The notes under the pieces: generated by a model
What the model was told of the DNA's origin: nothing
Database searches by the model: none
What the model saw: the letters and a program-made list of their open reading frames with translations, nothing else
Shown: in pieces, positions 18,849-27,640 of the stretch
Layout of the letters: each line of letters starts with the position of its first letter
Position numbering within the stretch: the stretch's first letter is position 1
Made by a program: the position numbers and the translations under genes
Source: Sphingopyxis sp. CCNWLW2
Lineage (GTDB): Bacteria > Pseudomonadota > Alphaproteobacteria > Sphingomonadales > Sphingomonadaceae
Assembly: GCF_037095755.1 (NCBI RefSeq)
Contig: NZ_JBAWKJ010000003.1
Location: 310,001 to 374,000, forward strand
Length of the DNA: 64,000 bases
Direction of reading: 5' to 3'

Positions 18849-18874
18849 TTGACCTCACGCCCTCAAACGCTAGG
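18849..18874 (+). promoter_or_regulatory. Putative promoter of the membrane-anchored hydrolase
   Basis: TTGACC (18849-18854) and GCTAGG (18869-18874), spacer 14-15, 25 bases before the gene at 18899. It resembles the rpsB and rpmE promoter candidates. Pattern-based only. Confidence 0.35.
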
Positions 18875-18898
18875 GTCGCCGCGAGCCTTGAGGGGGGC

Positions 18899-19936
18899 AT
18901 GATGATCGACGAAGACGATTTCGACCCGCCGCCGCCGCGGCGCCCGTTGTTCCGGCGCAAGCGCGTGTTGATCCCACTCGCGTTGTTGCTCGCGATGGTC
19001 GTCGGCTTCCTCCTGCTCCTGACCCCCGACACCGATCGCGATGAAATGATCGCGAAATATGGCGGGCCGAACGCCACCTTCGTCGCGGGGCCGGCGGGGC
19101 AGCGCATCCACTATCGCGATCAGGGCAATCGCGAGGGACCTGCGATCATCCTGGTCCATGGCTCGAACGCGAGCCTTCATACGTGGGAACCGCTGGTGAA
19201 GCGGCTCGGCGCCACCTACCGGATTGTCACGCTCGACCTGCCGGGACACGGGCTCACCGGCGCGACCCCCGACACCGATTATTCGGCCGAGGGCATGATG
19301 GATGCTATCGACGTCGTCGCGGCGAAGCTGGGGCTCGATCATTTCATCCTCGGCGGCAATTCGATGGGGGGCTGGGTCAGCTGGCGCTACGCGCTCGCGC
19401 AGCCCGCGCGTGTCGATGCGCTGTTGCTGATCGACGCCTCCGGCATGCCGCTGCGACCGGGCGAGAAACGGCCCGAATCGAACGTCGGTTTCCGCGTCCT
19501 CGAATATCCTTTCGGCCGCTGGCTTGCGACGCGGGTGACCCCGCGGATGCTGGTCGAACAGTCGCTGCGCGGGTCGGTCGAAAAGCAGGCGATCGTCGAT
19601 GAGGCGATGATCGATCGCTATTGGGAATTGCTGCACTTCCCCGGCAATCGCGAAGCGACCGTGCTGCGCGCGCGGATGGACCGCGAGCCCGCGATGGCGG
19701 CGCGCGTAGGCGAGATCAAGGCGCCGACGCTGATCCTGTTCGGTGATAAGGACCGGCTGATCAACCCGAGCGCTGCGAAAAGTTTCAACGAACGTATCGC
19801 GGGGTCCGAGGTCGTGATGCTGCCGGGAATCGGCCATCTGCCGATGGAGGAGGCGCCCGATGCGACCGCGGAGGCGATCGCCGATTTCCTCAAGCGGCGG
19901 CTCGTACCATCTCCGGCTGATCCAGAAACGCGCTGA
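18899..19936 (+). CDS. Membrane-anchored alpha/beta-fold hydrolase
   Basis: A 345-residue alpha/beta hydrolase with an N-terminal cytoplasmic basic tail and one membrane helix (about residues 24-42, VLIPLALLLAMVVGFLLLL), so the catalytic domain is probably periplasmic. The nucleophile elbow is GGNSMGG with serine in the G-x-S-x-G motif, the oxyanion region is HGSNAS, and the acid/base appear in LILFGDKDRLI and GIGHLPMEE. The GAGGGGGG site supports the ATG at 18899; a second ATG follows at once. Substrate unknown. Its 3' end overlaps the convergent hydrolase gene by 47 bases. Confidence 0.85.
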   Translation: MMIDEDDFDPPPPRRPLFRRKRVLIPLALLLAMVVGFLLLLTPDTDRDEMIAKYGGPNATFVAGPAGQRIHYRDQGNREGPAIILVHGSNASLHTWEPLVKRLGATYRIVTLDLPGHGLTGATPDTDYSAEGMMDAIDVVAAKLGLDHFILGGNSMGGWVSWRYALAQPARVDALLLIDASGMPLRPGEKRPESNVGFRVLEYPFGRWLATRVTPRMLVEQSLRGSVEKQAIVDEAMIDRYWELLHFPGNREATVLRARMDREPAMAARVGEIKAPTLILFGDKDRLINPSAAKSFNERIAGSEVVMLPGIGHLPMEEAPDATAEAIADFLKRRLVPSPADPETR

Positions 19937-20642
19937 TCCGCCCCGCGATGGCTGCGGCATGGGTGAAGGGGAAGAGGTGCGATCCCGGCACCATTTCCAA
20001 CACCGCGCCATCGATCTGGTCGGCGAGCATCTCACCATAGCAGGCGGGCACCACGCCATCCTGCTCACCCATTAAGACCAGCGTCGGAAGCTCTTTCAGC
20101 CCCGGCAGGAAAGCCACGCTGCTCCATCCGATCATCGCAGCACTCTGGTAAGCGAGGCCGAGCGGCGTGGCGGTCTGAATCCGTAGCCCGCTCGCCAGCA
20201 TGTCGTCGTCGAGCATCACCGCCCATCCGATCCCCGGCGCGCCCATGACCGGCGTCGTCGCCATCAGCACCATATGACGCACGCGCCCCGGAAACTGGAT
20301 TGCGATCTGCTGCGCCAGCGCGCCGCCCCAGCTGAACCCGGCGACGTCGATCATCTTGTGGCCAAGGCGGTCGGCGATCTCCATCACCACCGCCGCAATC
20401 GTCGGCGCGCCATAGGGCAGCAGCGCGTCGGGCGAGCCGCCGACGCCCGGCATGTCGAGCGTCCACACCTCGCGGCCGTGGATCTGCGCGAGCAGCGGCG
20501 CGGCGGCGACCAGATCGGCACCGATGCCATTGAGGAACAGCAAAGGCGTACCCGGCGTGCCTTCGCGCCAGCGCGCGACGCGCAGGCTCAGGCCGTAAAC
20601 ATGCTCGCTGCTGATGGCCGGCCGGCCGCTGATCCTGCTCAT
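19890..20642 (-). CDS. Alpha/beta hydrolase, poly(3-hydroxyalkanoate) depolymerase-like
   Basis: 250 residues. It resembles the intracellular medium-chain PHA depolymerase family (PhaZ of pseudomonads): LFLNGIGADL oxyanion segment, DMPGVGGSPDAL, nucleophile elbow GFSWGGALAQQ, and a C-terminal VPGSHLFPFTHA carrying the catalytic His. Asp is likely in MGEQDGVVP. It would release hydroxyacids from stored polyester granules, but no PHA synthase is adjacent, so the family match is the only evidence. ATG at 20642 chosen because the upstream extension is Arg/Ser/Pro-rich shadow sequence. Convergent overlap of 47 bases with its neighbour. Confidence 0.75.
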   Translation of the reverse strand: MSRISGRPAISSEHVYGLSLRVARWREGTPGTPLLFLNGIGADLVAAAPLLAQIHGREVWTLDMPGVGGSPDALLPYGAPTIAAVVMEIADRLGHKMIDVAGFSWGGALAQQIAIQFPGRVRHMVLMATTPVMGAPGIGWAVMLDDDMLASGLRIQTATPLGLAYQSAAMIGWSSVAFLPGLKELPTLVLMGEQDGVVPACYGEMLADQIDGAVLEMVPGSHLFPFTHAAAIAGRISAFLDQPEMVRAAA

Positions 20643-20688
20643 GGCCGGTGCCTTCGCATATCTGGATGACCGGCGAAAGACCGCAGAT

Positions 20689-20934
20689 CTATTCCGCCTG
20701 CCGCGCGGCCGCCCCGGCCTGCTCGAAGCGTAGGCAATCGAAAATCTTCGCGCCCGCGAGGAACACCGAACCGGTGCAGGCGAGCAGCAACAGCTTGCCG
20801 CCAACTCCCGGATATTCGTGCAGATAAGCGGCGCCGCGCGCCATTGCCCCGACGGCGAGGGCATAGATGATGAGGCACGCTTCGAAGCGCGTCTTGATGA
20901 CGAACAGGCGTCCGATTTTTTTCAGCATCACCAT
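20689..20934 (-). CDS. Small two-helix membrane protein, unknown function
   Basis: 81 residues with two hydrophobic segments (about 20-38 and 46-64) separated by a short loop with HEYPGVGGK, and a charged C-terminus. It looks like a conserved small inner-membrane protein of sphingomonads; I recall similar sequences but cannot name a family. The start could also be the ATG two codons later. It precedes the PhaZ-like gene by 46 bases on the same strand, so the two may be co-transcribed. Confidence 0.65.
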   Translation of the reverse strand: MVMLKKIGRLFVIKTRFEACLIIYALAVGAMARGAAYLHEYPGVGGKLLLLACTGSVFLAGAKIFDCLRFEQAGAAARQAE

Positions 20935-21060
20935 AGCCTAAGCAAGCGCCGTGCCACCGGCGCAAATGCGGGATTCGGCGCGCCGGGTTTATGGTAAACT
21001 GTAAGTTAATCCGACAGGTGGGAACAAGCCATCAGGCCATCCGTTCGGCGAAAAGACGGT

Positions 21061-22011
21061 TCAATTCGTCTCGCGAACGCGTGCCGGCGCGCCCAGCGGG
21101 CACTCCAGCGCGGCGCGGTCCCAGCCCGCGGCATCGGCCGTCGCGCCATAGCTGCGCTCGAGGAAATCGAGCAGCAGCGCATCGGGTGACGCCGCCGCCC
21201 GCACCGCGTCATAGGGCAGGATATATTCGCCCATGCCCGTATCGAAGCGCGCCGCAGCGGGCATCGGATAGTCCCGGAACCCGGCCGGCTCGGGATAGGC
21301 GTAGGAGTAAAAGGCAGGCTCGGGAAAAGCGTCGCCGCCCGGCCAGAAACCCGCGCTGCTGACTTCGTGCGAATAGGCTTCGCGCGTCACCGGGTCGGGC
21401 AGGCCGGGCACGCCGCCGGGATGCGGCGCCGCCGCGCGGCCCGAAAAGCGCGTGACCGCCAGGTCGAAGCTGCCCCAGAAGAAATGCACCGGGCTCGCCT
21501 TGCCGAGAAACCCGCTGCGGAACAGTTTGAACACCCGGTCGACCTGCATCAGCGCGCGCCAGAAACGATGCGCGGCGTCGGCGTCATAGCTTTTGTGGCT
21601 CTCGTCGCGCGCGAACGGGATCGGATCGGGCACCTCGTTCGGCACGCCATGGATGCGCACCGCGATGCCGAGATCGGCAAGCAGCCCGAGCAGTCGGTCG
21701 TGAAAATCGGCGACGCTGCGCGGTTCGAGCACGAGCTCGCGGGTCTGCCCCTGGCTGGTGCGGCAGATCAGCCGGTGGACGATGAAGTCGAATTCGATCT
21801 CGAGCAGCTCGTGCCCGACCGGGATCGGCGATGTGGTGAGGCCGCGCGCACTGACATAGAGTGGCACCTGCCAGCCATGGTTGAGCCAGGGTGTCAGCGA
21901 CAGGCGGATCTTGCCGACGATCTGCGTCCACAGCTTCAGCGTGATCGCGGTATCGCGCCAGTCGCCCCAGCGCAGTTCGGGCCAGATCGCGGATTGCTCG
22001 GTCGGTGACAT
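21061..22011 (-). CDS. DUF5996 family protein
   Basis: A 316-residue cytoplasmic protein matching, from memory, the DUF5996 family (Ava_C0101-related): it begins with WPELRWGDWRDTAITLKLWTQIVGKIRL, the WxxTxxTLHxWxQIVGK-like hallmark, and contains VHFFWGSFDLAVTRFSGR. No catalytic role is established for the family. GAAGGA precedes the ATG at 22011. It sits alone; 122 bases separate it from the upstream arginine operon, which ends at 22134. It could be read through from that operon but shows no functional link. Confidence 0.8.
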   Translation of the reverse strand: MSPTEQSAIWPELRWGDWRDTAITLKLWTQIVGKIRLSLTPWLNHGWQVPLYVSARGLTTSPIPVGHELLEIEFDFIVHRLICRTSQGQTRELVLEPRSVADFHDRLLGLLADLGIAVRIHGVPNEVPDPIPFARDESHKSYDADAAHRFWRALMQVDRVFKLFRSGFLGKASPVHFFWGSFDLAVTRFSGRAAAPHPGGVPGLPDPVTREAYSHEVSSAGFWPGGDAFPEPAFYSYAYPEPAGFRDYPMPAAARFDTGMGEYILPYDAVRAAASPDALLLDFLERSYGATADAAGWDRAALECPLGAPARVRETN

Positions 22012-22133
22012 CGCGGCTTTCCTTCGACAAATATCGTGCGCCGCCCCGCGTGGAGTGTAGCCGTTTCTATGCCTAAGAATAGCGCGGAATCGGTCCGGCC
22101 CGCGACGTTAGCTCGCCATTTACGCGTGCGCCG

Positions 22134-22805
22134 CTAGTTCGCTCGCGCAAACCAGATCACGTGCCGCGGCCCCTTGCCATTGCTGCGCGCGCGCACGCCG
22201 ACCTCTTCGACTTGAAAGCCCGCCGCCGTCAACCGGCGCGTGAAGCGCGCGTCGGGGGCTGCCGACCATATCGCCAATATGCCGCCGGGCCGCAGCGCCG
22301 CCTTGGCCGTTGCGAGGCCCTCCGCCGAATAGAGTCCCTCGTTGGCGTCGCGCGTCAGGCCATCGGGGCCATTGTCGACGTCGAGCAGGATCGCGTCATA
22401 GCGGCGCGTCGCCGCGCCGATCGCCTTCGACACGTCGCCAAGGATCAGCTCGACCCGTGGATCGTCGAGACAGCCTGCCGCCAGCTCTGCCATCGGTCCG
22501 CGCGCCCATTCGATGATGCCGGGGACGAGTTCGGCCACCGCAATCCTTGCGTCGGGACCGAGTGTCGCCAATGCCGCGCGCAGGGTGAACCCCATGCCAT
22601 AGCCGCCGATCAGCAGGCTGGCGGCCTTCGAGCTGCGCAGCCGGTCGCAGGTCATTGTCGCCAACGCTTCTTCGGAGCCGCTCATCCGGCTGCTCATCAA
22701 TTCGTTGCGATCGATCGCGATGATGAAATCGTCGCCGCGCCGGTACAGGCGCAGCTCGTCGCCGCCCGGGACTTCGGCGGTGCCGATCAGCTCGCGTATC
22801 TTCAA
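22134..22805 (-). CDS. Spermidine-synthase-like (aminopropyltransferase fold) protein
   Basis: 223 residues with the Rossmann SAM/dcSAM-binding fold of polyamine aminopropyltransferases: LLIGGYGMGFTLRAAL (glycine loop near residue 64), VAELVPGIIEWAR (acidic strand end) and DAILLDVDNGPDGLT. It is shorter than true SpeE (about 285) and lacks the long N-terminal beta domain, so it may be a methyltransferase-like relative rather than an active spermidine synthase. The start is a TTG whose last two bases are the first two of the astB TGA stop (GGTTGAAG), so translation is coupled. Last gene of the arginine-succinylation operon. Confidence 0.75.
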   Translation of the reverse strand: MKIRELIGTAEVPGGDELRLYRRGDDFIIAIDRNELMSSRMSGSEEALATMTCDRLRSSKAASLLIGGYGMGFTLRAALATLGPDARIAVAELVPGIIEWARGPMAELAAGCLDDPRVELILGDVSKAIGAATRRYDAILLDVDNGPDGLTRDANEGLYSAEGLATAKAALRPGGILAIWSAAPDARFTRRLTAAGFQVEEVGVRARSNGKGPRHVIWFARAN

Positions 22806-24052
22806 CCGAGTTCGCCGAGATCGAGCATTTCGAGCAGCGCGGCGCGCGCCTTGCGCACGTCGCTCGCCAGCGCCGCCGACGCGAGGTCGCCGGGCGCGAT
22901 CGCTTCGGGCCAGTGTGTTGCGACGACGCCGGCTATCCGGTCGAGCTTTGCTTCGTCGGCGATAAAGCGCGGATCGACCGTCGCCGGATCGGCAACAACG
23001 CGCAGCCGCAGGCATGCCGGGCCGCCGCCGTTCGCCATCGACTGGCGGACGTTGACGGGGAGCAGGCGGCGGATCGGGCCGTTGCCGGCGACATGCGCCT
23101 CGAGCCATTTCCACACCGCGGGCGTCGCCTGCGCCTCGGTCGGCAGCACCAGTCCCATGCCGCCGCCGTCGGGCAGGCTGACCAGCTGGGCGTTGAACAG
23201 ATAGGATTTGATCGCGTCGGGCAGGCTCACCGCGCTCGCGGGCACCTCGACGATCTCGACCGCGGGGAAGGCGGCGCGGATTTCGGCGTGCGCCGCCTCG
23301 CGGTCCTCGAACGCGGTTTCGTGCGTGAAGAGCACATGCTCGTTCGCGACCGCGACGACGTCGTTGTGGAACGCGCCGCCCTGGATCGCGGTGTCCGACT
23401 GGCGGATGAACAAGGTGCGCGCGGGATCGAGCCGGTGATTGCGCGCGATCGCTTTCGACGCATCGAGATGCTGGCGCGCCGGGAAGCGGCCGCCGCCGAC
23501 GCCATAGACGAAGATCTCGACGCCTTGCCCGTCGTGCCCGCTGCACAGCCGCATATGGTTCGCCGCGCCCTCGTCGCCGAAGGGGGCGGGGATGGGGGCG
23601 TGCACCGCAAAGGCGGGATGCGCGAACGCAAGGCGAAGCTGCGCGAGCGTGCCCGGCCATTCATGGCTGCGGTGCGGCATGGTGACGAGGTTCGCGACGG
23701 TCAGATGGCATTTGCCGTCGGCGCTGTCGGGGGCGGGGGAGACGGTCGCGGCGTTGGCGGCCCACATCGACGACGCCGACCAGGCTTGCGCGCGCAAATG
23801 CCCCTCGGCGTCCTCCGGCGTCGTGCCGAGCGTCGCCAGCCAGGGCGCGTCGGGGCGGTCGAGCGGAGCGAAGAAGCCCTGCGGCAGCCCGAGCGTCAGG
23901 TTATGGCGCATCTTCTCGATGCCCTGCAGTGCTGCGGCGCGCGGCTGCGACACGTCGCCGGCATTGCTTGCCGACGCGATATTGCCGCGGCTGAGCCCGG
24001 CATAATTGTGGCTCGGGCCGATGATCCCGTCGAAATTGATTTCGGTGAGCAT
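22802..24052 (-). CDS. astB: N-succinylarginine dihydrolase
   Basis: Second enzyme of the arginine succinyltransferase (AST) pathway: hydrolyses N2-succinylarginine to succinylornithine, CO2 and ammonia. 416 residues (family about 440). Clear landmarks: NFDGIIGPSHNYAGLSRGNIAS at residue 6, HRSHEWPGTLAQL, and FHNDVVAVANEHVL with an active-site His/Asn; C-terminal VNVRQSMANGGGPACLRLRV carries the catalytic Cys. Directly follows astA (3 bases) in the operon order M20-astA-astB. Confidence 0.95.
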   Translation of the reverse strand: MLTEINFDGIIGPSHNYAGLSRGNIASASNAGDVSQPRAAALQGIEKMRHNLTLGLPQGFFAPLDRPDAPWLATLGTTPEDAEGHLRAQAWSASSMWAANAATVSPAPDSADGKCHLTVANLVTMPHRSHEWPGTLAQLRLAFAHPAFAVHAPIPAPFGDEGAANHMRLCSGHDGQGVEIFVYGVGGGRFPARQHLDASKAIARNHRLDPARTLFIRQSDTAIQGGAFHNDVVAVANEHVLFTHETAFEDREAAHAEIRAAFPAVEIVEVPASAVSLPDAIKSYLFNAQLVSLPDGGGMGLVLPTEAQATPAVWKWLEAHVAGNGPIRRLLPVNVRQSMANGGGPACLRLRVVADPATVDPRFIADEAKLDRIAGVVATHWPEAIAPGDLASAALASDVRKARAALLEMLDLGELG

Positions 24053-24055
24053 GGT

Positions 24056-25057
24056 TTAGCGCCCGATCCAGCTGATGTTGCTGCCTTTTCCGACACCCAG
24101 CAGCTTCGCCGCCTCGCTGTCGAGCGTCGCGCCGTCGCCGACCTTGCCGAAACAACAGCGGAAATCGGCGAGTTGCCCCGTCGCGACCAGCGCGTCCTTG
24201 CCCGTTTCGGCGATGGCCGAAATCTCGATATGTTTCGCGTCCTTGATGCTTGCGACCTGATCGGTGCGCGCGGTCATCGTCGGGCCGCCGTCGAAGATGT
24301 CGACAAAGTTTTCGTACGCGAAGCCCTCATTCTCGAGCATGCGCATCGCCGCGCGCCCCGTCGGGTGCGGCACGCCGATGACGCTGCGCGCATGCTCGCC
24401 CAGCATCGCGATATAGACGGGGTGTTTGGGCATCAGGTCGGCGATGAACTGATTGCCGTGGACCGCGTTGAACTGGTCGGCTTCCTGGAAGTTCATGCCA
24501 AAGAATTTGCCCGCGACCCCGTCCCAGAAGGGCGATCCGCCTGCTTCGTCGATCACCCCGCGCAGCTCGGCGAGGATGCGGTCGCCGAAGCGCGCGCGGT
24601 GCCGCGCGATGAACAAATAGCGCGAACGCGCGAGCAGCAGCCCGAGCCCGCCGGCGCGCGCCGCGGGGTGCAGGAACAGCCCGCCGACCTCGCTCGCGCC
24701 GTTGAGGTCGTTGCTGAGCATCAGCACCTGTGCGTGGAAGGTGCGGCCCAGCTGCTCGCTATGCTTGCTGTCGGTGCCGATGCGGTACGAATAGAAGGGC
24801 CAGCGCTGCCCAACCTGCCCGAAAATCTGGCAGGTGCCGCGCACTTCGCCATTGTCCGTATCTTCGAGCACGAGCAGGTACAGCTCGTCCGACGGATATT
24901 CCTTGTCGCTCGCGAACGATGCTTCGGTGCGCTCGAGCTTGGCACGCAAGGCATTCTTGTCGGGGGGCAGGTTGGTGAAGCCGCCGCCGGTCAGCTTCGC
25001 CATCTCGTAAATGCTTTGCAAGTCGCCCGGCTTGGCCGCCCGGATCACATAATTCAC
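24056..25057 (-). CDS. astA: Arginine N-succinyltransferase
   Basis: First AST step: transfers succinyl from succinyl-CoA to arginine. 333 residues, single-subunit type. Landmarks: YVIRAAKPGDLQSIYEMAKLTGGGFTNLPPDK, PFYSYRIGTDSKHSEQLGRTFHAQVLMLSNDL, and PKHPVYIAMLGEHARSVIGVPHPTGRAA. The start is GTG, overlapping the TGA of the upstream M20 hydrolase gene (GTGTGA), which indicates coupled translation. Confidence 0.95.
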   Translation of the reverse strand: MNYVIRAAKPGDLQSIYEMAKLTGGGFTNLPPDKNALRAKLERTEASFASDKEYPSDELYLLVLEDTDNGEVRGTCQIFGQVGQRWPFYSYRIGTDSKHSEQLGRTFHAQVLMLSNDLNGASEVGGLFLHPAARAGGLGLLLARSRYLFIARHRARFGDRILAELRGVIDEAGGSPFWDGVAGKFFGMNFQEADQFNAVHGNQFIADLMPKHPVYIAMLGEHARSVIGVPHPTGRAAMRMLENEGFAYENFVDIFDGGPTMTARTDQVASIKDAKHIEISAIAETGKDALVATGQLADFRCCFGKVGDGATLDSEAAKLLGVGKGSNISWIGR

Positions 25058-26262
25058 ACAGTCCCCCGTTCCGCTATTCTTATCATGGTGAGTGCCGACA
25101 GTTGCGCGCGCTCGGCGAGGCTATCGACGATCAGAAATTCGTCCGACGAATGGATCGCGCCGCCGCGCGGGCCCATCGTGTCGACCACCGGCACGCCGCA
25201 CGCCGCGATATTATTGCCGTCGCACACCCCGCCGGTCGCGTTCCAGCCGATCGGCAGGCCGAGCGCGGCGCCGCAATCGCGTACCAGTTCGAACAGGCGC
25301 GTCGCCGCCGCATCAAGCGGCTTGGGCGGGCGATTGAAGCCGCCGTGGACGTGGCAATGGACATCATGCTCGCGCGACACCGCCGCGATCGCATCGCGCA
25401 TCGCCGCCTCGGCCGCCGCCATCGCGTCGGGGGTCGACGGGCGCATATTGACGCGCAGGATCGCGCTGTCGGGCACGATATTGTTCGGGCCGCCGCCGTC
25501 GATCTTGGCCGGATTGACCTTCAGCGTATCGGACTTCAGCGCGCCGAGCCGCAGCGCGAGGTCGGCGGCGGCGAGCAAGGCGTTGCGCCCCTCTTGCGGA
25601 TTGCGCCCGGCATGCGCCGCGCGGCCGTGGACGATGACCGAGAAATTGCCGCTGCCCGGCCGCGCTCCCGCCAGCGTGCCGTCGGGCAGCGCGGGCTCAT
25701 ACGTCAGCGCCGCGGTCTTGCCCTTCGCGAGTTCGGCGATCAGCCGCGCCGACGCCTGGCTGCCCGTTTCCTCGTCGCTGTTGATCATCACGTCATATCC
25801 GACGCGGCTCGCGAGCGGCGATGCCTCCAGCGCCGTCAGCGCCGCGAGGATCACCGAAATGCCCGCCTTCATGTCGGCGGTGCCGGGGCCGTTGAGCACG
25901 CCGTCTTCCAGCCACTTCAACGTCTGGAATGGATGATCGGCGGCGAACACCGTGTCCATATGCCCGGTCAGCAGCAATTGGACCGGCGCCTCGGGGCGCA
26001 CGCGCACGTGCAGATGGTCGCCGCGCTGGATGGTGTTGACGGTGCCTGCGCTATCGACGCTTTCGACGGGGTCGGCGGCGACCAGCCGGACCTCGCCGGG
26101 CAGCGCCGCAAAGGCATCGGCCAGCTGCCCCGCGATCGTCTTCAATCCCGCCAGATTGCCCGTGCCGCTGTTCACCGCCGCCCATTGCTCGACTTGCGCG
26201 AGCATCGGGGCGTCGGCGGCGCGTTCAAGCGTCGCATTTTCTGTCGCGGTGAGACTGACCAT
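25054..26262 (-). CDS. M20-family metallohydrolase (ArgE/DapE/carboxypeptidase G2-like)
   Basis: 402 residues. Dizinc peptidase/deacylase with the ligand segments LLTGHMDTVF (His/Asp), GTADMKAG (bridging Asp), NSDEETGSQ (general base Glu and ligand Glu) and a C-terminal AIHSSDEF (ligand His). The dimerization lid domain spans about residues 195-305. As first gene of the AST operon it may act on an acylated amino acid of the pathway, possibly in place of AstE (succinylglutamate desuccinylase), but that is inference. ATG at 26262 chosen; an upstream ATG at 26334 adds an unconserved tail. Confidence 0.8.
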   Translation of the reverse strand: MVSLTATENATLERAADAPMLAQVEQWAAVNSGTGNLAGLKTIAGQLADAFAALPGEVRLVAADPVESVDSAGTVNTIQRGDHLHVRVRPEAPVQLLLTGHMDTVFAADHPFQTLKWLEDGVLNGPGTADMKAGISVILAALTALEASPLASRVGYDVMINSDEETGSQASARLIAELAKGKTAALTYEPALPDGTLAGARPGSGNFSVIVHGRAAHAGRNPQEGRNALLAAADLALRLGALKSDTLKVNPAKIDGGGPNNIVPDSAILRVNMRPSTPDAMAAAEAAMRDAIAAVSREHDVHCHVHGGFNRPPKPLDAAATRLFELVRDCGAALGLPIGWNATGGVCDGNNIAACGVPVVDTMGPRGGAIHSSDEFLIVDSLAERAQLSALTMIRIAERGTV

Positions 26263-26456
26263 GGGGTGGCTATAGCGAGCGGCGAGGGGCTTTTGCACCC
26301 CCGGGGCGGCGATTTTGTCTTCGCTGTGCGGCAAGTCACTGTCGCGGGCCGTTCCCTTCGGTAATGGGGCACTCGAATTGCACCGAATCGCAACGCATTA
26401 ACCGAAAGTTCGGAACAGCGTCGCTACGCTGGCCGAACCGATAAGTGAGTGAGCCG

Positions 26457-27638
26457 ATGACCGCCGCCTTTGTGCTTGGCATCAACATGTCCGTCGCCGG
26501 CATTTTTGCCGTTGCGTTCGCCGTGGTCGCGGCGACGAACCGCGGCGCGCGCGGTGCGCGGTGGCTTGCGGCGGGCTATGGCATGGGCATCATCTATGTC
26601 GCGTTGGAGTTTCTGCTGACGCGGCAGGTCGATCCGACCCCGGTCGGCATCGGCATATTCCTGGTCTTCCTGATCGCGCTCAGCTTTGCGCTGGTCGGTG
26701 TCGCTCATCATTATCGGGCGCAGCCGCCGTGGGGCGCGATGGCGGCGATCTGGGTCGTCACGATCCTCGCCGTGCCGGTGATCTTCAGCATGACCTATGG
26801 CTCGATCGTGCGTCTGATGCTTTACCAGATACCCTATTTTTCGATGCAGGCCCTGCTCGGGCTCGTGATCTGGCGCTCGGGCCGGCGCCAGGCGCTCGAC
26901 CTGCTGCTGATCGCGCTTCAGGTGCTCGCGGCGAGCATCTATGTCGCCAAACCCTTCATCGCGGCGATCGTAGGGACGGCGAGCGCGCCGCAGGGCTATA
27001 TGGCGACGACTTATGCCGCGATCTCGCAAAGCGGGAGCGTCGTCACGCTCATGGCGATCGCGCTCGTCATGCTGCTCGTGATCATGCGCGACACCACCGC
27101 GGAGATGGTCGCGCGCTCGGAAACCGATCCGCTTTCGAGTGTGCTCAACCGGCGCGGTTTCGAACATCATGCCGAACTGGCGCTGCTGCGCGGCGGGGAG
27201 GTGGCGGTGCTCGTCGCGGCCGACCTCGACGACTTCAAGAAGATCAACGACAGCTTCGGCCACGCCGCGGGCGACGGCGTGATCGCGCATTTCGCGGCGA
27301 TGCTGGTCGATGCGGCGCCCGCCAATGCGATCGTCGGCCGGATCGGGGGCGAGGAATTCGCCGTCCTGCTTCCCGACGCGCTGCTGTCCGACGGCCGCCT
27401 CTATGCCGAAACCGTGCGCACGACCTTTACCTCGGCGCAATTGCCGGTGCTGGGGGTCGACCGCGGCTTTACAGCGTCTTTCGGAGTGGCGCAGCGAACG
27501 TCGGACGATTCGCTGTTCGACCTGTCGCGCCGCGCCGACGCCGCGCTGTACCGCGCCAAGGCGGGTGGACGGAATCAGGTGCGGGTCGCGATTGCCGAAC
27601 TGGCGCCGGCTCCGACGCCGGCCCGCGGGGTTGCCTGA
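26457..27638 (+). CDS. Membrane-bound diguanylate cyclase (GGDEF)
   Basis: Synthesises cyclic di-GMP from two GTP. 393 residues: about six membrane helices in the N-terminal 215 residues form an uncharacterised sensor, followed by a C-terminal GGDEF domain with active-site GGEEF at residues 297-301 (RIGGEEFAVLLPDA) and NDSFGHAAGDGVI upstream. No RxxD inhibitory site precedes the GG(E)EF, so product feedback is probably absent. A GTG twelve bases earlier (26445) is an alternative start. c-di-GMP often controls exopolysaccharide export, so it could influence the XrtA locus, but nothing in the sequence ties them. Confidence 0.88.
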   Translation: MTAAFVLGINMSVAGIFAVAFAVVAATNRGARGARWLAAGYGMGIIYVALEFLLTRQVDPTPVGIGIFLVFLIALSFALVGVAHHYRAQPPWGAMAAIWVVTILAVPVIFSMTYGSIVRLMLYQIPYFSMQALLGLVIWRSGRRQALDLLLIALQVLAASIYVAKPFIAAIVGTASAPQGYMATTYAAISQSGSVVTLMAIALVMLLVIMRDTTAEMVARSETDPLSSVLNRRGFEHHAELALLRGGEVAVLVAADLDDFKKINDSFGHAAGDGVIAHFAAMLVDAAPANAIVGRIGGEEFAVLLPDALLSDGRLYAETVRTTFTSAQLPVLGVDRGFTASFGVAQRTSDDSLFDLSRRADAALYRAKAGGRNQVRVAIAELAPAPTPARGVA

Positions 27639-27640
27639 AC

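Noticed and set aside
22913..25936. A 1007-codon plus-strand open frame across astB, astA and the M20 gene
   Set aside because: Antisense shadow of three certain genes; no domain or ribosome site.
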